NCBI GenBank assembly: GCA_036898135.1
Contig: CM072512.1
Span: 36,969,750-37,033,749, forward strand
DNA: 64,000 bases
Origin: Oncomelania hupensis
Lineage: Eukaryota > Mollusca > Gastropoda > Littorinimorpha > Pomatiopsidae
Reading direction: 5' to 3'
In this document: positions 58,941-64,000 of the stretch, piece by piece
Layout of the letters: every line of letters starts with the position of its first letter
How positions within the stretch are numbered: position 1 is the first letter of the stretch
The notes under the pieces: generated by a model
The model's input: the letters and a program-made list of their open reading frames with translations, nothing else
Told to the model about the DNA's origin: nothing
Databases searched by the model: none
Position numbers and translations under genes: made by a program

Positions 58941-61613
58941 TTTAATCAGTGCCCGAACCCACATGACACTGAACAGAACGATACCTACGAAGACTGTTCA
59001 TAGTATGATAATTATACTACTACAGATTCTTATTGCTATTATATTTTACCTATTCCCCGAACATGTCTCTGTGACTTGGAGTTGTACGTTCTACAAGTGG
59101 CCCTTTGATTGGATTGGATCCTCTTCCGTGATTTATTTACCCGACATGATTTTGTTTTTAAAATCTGGATAGCTTCTAGATCAGTGTCTGACCCATATAT
59201 TATATATCGCAATGTTTGATCAGTATAAATCATATCCTGCAAATTATACCCGAAACTTAATGGTGTCAAATATGTGCGTGACCTTATATCAGCCGGTAAA
59301 GGTGGTCGATGGCCTGAAACTGCGTGCATGTTTGCAGCAAGCATCATGGACCACGAGGGCTTGATCCGCACTTCTGTTTTATTCACAATACATTTTGGAC
59401 CGCTATTTGAGTAAGCGAAATAAAATGTACTTTTTAACTGCAATTCTAGTCTTGATTCTTCTGTTTTGCATATTTCTTGCTTGGCTTACGTATTCTGCAA
59501 GCTATGATAGCACTATCTTTATCGTTTCTTCTCTTCTTCTTCTCTAGCTGTCGTCGGGTCCCTCACCCATTATCCATTAGATACCCTTACAGTGACATCA
59601 AGTTTATCGTGGAATGTCAGTTCATGGGATGGAATTGTGAGTCTATATATTGGACAGAAATTCTTGAAAGTGCCTCCATAGATCATTGTCACGTTCTAGA
59701 ATAACTTGGGTGTGGCTTTCCAAATGCTGGCGAGATAAATAAACGAATACAATTCGAAATAAGTTGGGGATGGATGTGGACTGCGGTGCATATAAAAGGG
59801 GGTTGGGGTGGAGATGAGGTTAGAAAGGGTTAGATACCTTTCAGCCTTTGAGGTTGAGAGCACAAAGCGTGAAAACGTGAGCCACGGCTGTCCCATCCTC
59901 GTTTCTCACTTTTCTTTCAGAACGCACCCTCCAAACAAAAACCTCCTGCCGAACTTGCATTTCATTTATGTCGTCGGAACAAAAGACTTCAGACTAGTTT
60001 GTTTGAAAAGCGACATTGCAAGAACCATAAAATATATAAAAAGGGCAGTAGACTTTGCGGCGACGTAGTACACTCTTTAAAAGAAGATGAGTTAAGATTA
60101 TTCAACCCAAAGAAACGGGGACGAAGTGGTTTTATGGCTCTGTTTAATAATATTGAAGTTCTTGGTAATAATATTATGTATAGAGTAATAGACGAGCTGG
60201 CAAATCACGATATCCCCTTAAGCAAAGTGTAGATACGTACAAAGTATTATAGAAAAAAAAAGTTAGTTTGGTATGTAAATGCATTGCTAGTAGTGAACTA
60301 AAGCAGTCGATCCCCGCTTGCGTTATAATCAAATTATTTTTTCGGAGGTCAACTCTTTTGTATTAAAAAGCATGAAATCTTACAGTCAACTCTAAATATA
60401 GCATGTACTGAGAACAACCATTTTTACAGTTGACGTCGACTCAGTTTATTATATAGAAGAGGAAAATTGACGGGAGGTTTTCTTGTTCATTTTATCACGA
60501 GTATAGTTTATCGCTAGAACCTTATGCAAACATTGCACCCTTCAAATGTTTTGCCCGCGACCTCTTTTCTTCTTTTGCTTCTTGTCTTCGTTGTTGGTTT
60601 AGTATAAGATGAATGACAGTCCGTGTTAGAGTGTATGAGTAAATATATATAATATTTTGTTTTCGTTGTTGAAAAAAAAGCTCTTCAAACAATGGACCAG
60701 AAAGATGGGTCGTGCAGATGTCTTTCAGTATTTTATGAATGCATTTTTAATCCTGTTTTAATTGAAATGCAGTCTTAGTTTTGTGTCACTCCCATCCGCA
60801 TTCCACAGTATAAACAGTAGTATTGTTAATATATTATATATATATATTTTTTTTTGGGGGGGGAAGAGGGAGGAAAGGGGTGGGGGAGATTCTTTGAGAG
60901 TTCGTATAATAATTTTAACGTAGGTTAATAATACACTTAAAAAAATGAAATGCACATTTTATTTAATTAATAATGTATCTTGAAAAGAACATGCCTCGTA
61001 TAATACTTAGTATTACTGGTAACGTAAGTTAATATATTTTTTTTAATAATGATTAATGGTTCGTCACATTCCACCTGGCCTTTTCTATAATGATCACTAG
61101 GTAAATGTCCGACTCTTTAATTGACAGAAGTTTCCTGAATTATTCATTGAACTTCAAAAGGTAATCGAATTGAGAATTAATCTGTTCCTCTCTAGTTGCA
61201 AGATCAGGATGCTAATATTAGTCTCGCACGCACACACATGTGGTCGTTGTTGTTGTTGTTGCTGTTGTTGTTGTGCTTCTTGTTCTTCTTCTTCTTCTTC
61301 CCCTCTTTTTCTTCTTCTTCTTGACATAAATATTAATTTTCAATTTTCATGCCGTTGTCTATGCAAGAGAGCAGTTACTTTAAATTTCGTGTAACTTTCT
61401 AGGCCGATGATAAAAGAAACCCTGGACATTGTAATGCCCTGAAGAAGGTTATTAAAAAAAACGAAAATTTGGCAATTCAAATTGAGTGGATAACATATTG
61501 TCGTTTTAAAAGTGTTTTATGTTATGTGTTATTCTTCTTTAAATTAGAAGACAAACATACGACTTTTGGGTGGTGTGGCGCAAGCAGCAACTAATTTAAT
61601 TTTGTATCTCTCT

Positions 61614-61615
<2 letters not shown>
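58941..61615. other. Unassigned non-coding stretch
   Basis: About 2.7 kb without a supported gene. Two overlapping plus frames (59808-60068, 59999-60232) are not recognised. A T-run then G-run at 60847-60867, and mixed TTG/TTC triplets at 61245-61322. Confidence 0.45.
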
Positions 61616-61701
<86 letters not shown>

Positions 61702-61743
61702 GATAGATAAGATAGATTTGATTAGATTAGATAGATAGATAGA
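61616..61743. repeat. (GATA)n microsatellite
   Basis: About 85 bp of perfect GATA units, then degenerate AGATA/GATT units to 61743. Confidence 0.97.
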
Positions 61744-62582
61744 ATTAATTTGTCTAAGCACGAAAGCACGCAATTTAAATTAAGGATTCTTCCACTGCTG
61801 ATTCATTTGATCGTGAGTCATGGAGGTTGTAGAAATACTTTATCATATGTTTTAGTTTTTGATGTGACAGCTTTCTGGTGTATGGGAGGGACTTTAAGCG
61901 CAAATGGGGTTGGGGAGCACTGGTGTAGTTGTATGCCCAAAAAGAACAGACAAAGGAATCGTGTCTCTGTGTGCCCAAACATGACTGAATAGACACAAGA
62001 GGCGATGTCTGTATGACTTTGCACATGATGCATGCTAGCAAATTGCGAAATAATATTATTTTTGGACGCTTTGGGAAATCCTAACCCCTTCACCTGACAA
62101 GGGCTTTGTGTCCATTTTGTGTATAAAATTAAAAAAGAGAAACACTGAACTGTCTTGCCATGTCTGTTTGTATAACCGGTGTTAATTTTTTTACTCCAAT
62201 TTTGGTGTCTGGGTGGGCTATGGCGATGTGCCTTTGCGCAAAAATGGAGTAGGTGCGATCCTGTTGGGTTGGTGTTTTGCGACTGACGGTAGTGCACTCG
62301 CACTCAAGTCCTTAGACTTGTTTTTCTTTCTTTTTTTATACTCCCTCTCCTGAGTGTACATGTCATCCATTCCATTTCGTCGTTTATATCGACGATAGCA
62401 CGGCAGTTTGCAGTGCAGCACAAGATGGATGAATATGCTAACCAGGGATTGAAAATACAGAGTATCGACAACAACAACAAAATCTTTTTAGTACCATTCA
62501 CTTAGCTCTTGCTGACTTTCGGCCTTGCAGGGACTTGAAGTTTGAGGACGTTGGGTGGAGGTATATTTTATATGTGAAGAGG
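61744..62582. other. Unassigned non-coding stretch
   Basis: Nothing supported. A 161-codon minus frame at 61818-62303 has no recognisable domain and mixed low-complexity content. Confidence 0.4.
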
Positions 62583-62830
62583 GTGGGTATTTATTTATTT
62601 ATTTCATCAATCTTTTATAACGCTTTCCCAGATAAAGAGCAGCTCAAGGCGCTGGTCGATACAGGATCTAACTCGAGGCGCCCACCTGCAACCTTTGGGC
62701 GCATAGTCTGACGCCCAGACGACTGAGCACTATCCTGGCCGACCGGGAATGGGGATAAGGGGCCTAGTGCGTGCTGGGTGTATGTGTATAGCCGGCACTC
62801 ACCCTTCTAGGACATGAGCGTCAGGATCTT
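62583..62830 (-). mobile_element. tRNA-like SINE family F, copy 4
   Basis: On the minus strand: a leader with GAGTGCCGGCTATAC, then an A-box-like TAGTGCTCAGTCGTCTGGGC and a degenerate B box (AAGGTTGCAGG). Next come the GGGCGCCTCGAG segment, CAGCGCCTTGAGCTGCTC and a 3' end GCGTTATAAAAGATTG with an (AAATA)n tail (plus strand 62588-62604). This is the most complete copy. The A/B-box spacing fits a tRNA-derived SINE. Confidence 0.65.
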
Positions 62831-63144
62831 TAAAAAGTCCATGCGATTGAATGCGTGCGTACACAGGCTAGACCTCGGTTTATACTCTCATCCGAAGGGG
62901 TGAGAACGTAATGGGTACATACTGTAGAAAGTTACGGGTGTGGTATTATAGAGGGCGGGAGCGATTGTTTATCGTACCTCAATGGGATACAGCTTATCGG
63001 TGTCAGCAACGATTGGCACTAGATACGCTGCGCACACGAACAACAAGCTGCAGGGTTTGCATCAGAGCTAGGAGGCATTATAAGCCTAGATCTAGGGGTT
63101 ACCGGGGGGTACATTTGAGTATAGAGAGACTAAGAGAGCTTTGC
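62831..63144. other. Unassigned non-coding stretch
   Basis: Nothing recognised. Confidence 0.4.
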
Positions 63145-63210
63145 TTTTTTTTTTTTTTTTTTTTTTGGAGTAAATTTACGTCCCCGGACACATTAAGCGT
63201 ATAGGGGACG
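63145..63210 (-). repeat. Conserved hairpin motif, copy 3, with A-tail
   Basis: On the minus strand CGTCCCC, an 18-nt loop (one base longer than in the other copies), GGGGACG, then a short AT-rich spacer and a poly-A tail (plus strand T-run 63145-63166). The tail supports a retroposed 3' end. Confidence 0.7.
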
Positions 63211-63317
63211 GGTGAACCACCACTGTAATTACAGTGGAGCTTTGCTTCATTCTGCATGGCAATAAATAAGGCAGTCGAGTCTTTTCGGTCATTCTAGTAC
63301 TGGTTAATCCCTCCGCA

Positions 63318-63460
63318 GTCCATTCCCCCTCCTTTTGGCTAAAATCTCCCCCCCCCCCTCACTCACTCACTTACTTCCCTTTGTGGGCTATAAACCTTAT
63401 TTCATTTTGTAATCGTGTGTGGTTTTGTTACATAAGAGGACACAGTTCTAAAGTTTGTAG
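63318..63460 (+). mobile_element. SINE family E, 3' part (copy 3)
   Basis: A C-rich stretch, TTCCCTTTGTGGGCTATAAA-type sequence, then CTTATTTCATTTTG...GTTTTGTTACATAAGAGGACA resembles the 3' half of the copy at 42158. No tRNA-like head is present. The (TC)n array follows directly. Confidence 0.4.
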
Positions 63461-63469
63461 AGAGCTATT

Positions 63470-63475
63470 TCTCTC

Positions 63476-63554
<79 letters not shown>

Positions 63555-63562
63555 GTAGTTCA

Positions 63563-63598
<36 letters not shown>
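63470..63598. repeat. (TC)n then (AGT)n microsatellites
   Basis: About 80 bp of TC (63470-63552), a short unique spacer, and about 33 bp of AGT (63565-63598). Confidence 0.96.
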
Positions 63599-63599
<1 letters not shown>

Positions 63600-63760
63600 T
63601 GTAGTAAGAGTAGTGCTTTTGTTGTAGTACACTTTTATTTTGTTTTATTTACATTTTAAATATATTTAGTATAGTAAATCTTGATGTTATTTTATTACAA
63701 AAGGTCTGATTGTAAGAATAGGCTTATGACTAAACTATTAACTTTTTAAAATAAGGTTCT

Positions 63761-63889
<129 letters not shown>

Positions 63890-64000
63890 GTGTTATTCCT
63901 AGACCCTATGGGTCACCCCCAGGCCACACCGCAATGGGCGGTGGTCAAAGAGAGGTCACGATTCCATCGAAGCAATCGCTGGATAAACGGTGACAGTTTT

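Noticed and set aside
59808..60232. Two overlapping plus-strand frames that could be one frameshifted gene
   Set aside because: Neither part matches a known family and the overlap reads differently in each; not enough to call a pseudogene.

Overview
The window looks like non-coding DNA of an animal, probably a marine invertebrate and most likely a mollusc. This is inferred from AT-rich sequence without operons, abundant long microsatellites ((TC)n, (ATT)n, (GATA)n, (CA)n), tRNA-derived SINEs, and non-LTR elements of the class usually labelled 'craniofacial development protein 2-like / endonuclease-reverse transcriptase'. The species cannot be fixed from the sequence. No complete host gene was recognised. 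A few short stretches have the shape of exons (5422-5487, 10050-10141, 11704-11761, 12792-12852, 30675-30745) and are reported as weak candidates.

The only intact protein-coding unit is a complete LTR retrotransposon on the minus strand, 49715-57803 (8,089 bp). It has two 1,516-bp LTRs that look almost identical, a 5-bp target duplication (CTCTC), a tRNA-type primer binding site, a short purine tract and one uninterrupted 1,506-residue Gag-Pol. The domain order is Gag, protease, INTEGRASE, reverse transcriptase, RNase H. The motifs are Ty3/gypsy-like but the order is that of Ty1/copia, which is the hallmark of the Gmr1-like group. It sits inside an older, dead LINE (minus strand, 48160 to about 58940). 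That LINE also carries a 773-bp hAT-like insertion and has lost its reverse transcriptase core. The three layers give a relative order of insertion.

The rest is a mosaic of smaller repeats. Three more copies of the same LINE family lie at 22425-23754 (with a 301-bp near-perfect inverted copy of its own 5' part in front), 25772-25878 and 37686-37941. A retroposon family of about 580 bp with a conserved TATAAATA near its 5' end occurs five times (4348, 7005, 20493, 43276, 45761). Two tRNA-like SINE families occur seven times in all. Three elements have CAGGG...CCCTG ends and 5-6 bp target duplications (31372, 41420, 48785). A decayed PIF/Harbinger element keeps part of its transposase (33720-34755). 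A 31-nt hairpin motif recurs three times, and there is an 11-codon (33-bp) minisatellite at 29221. Long stretches between these hold nothing I can recognise.
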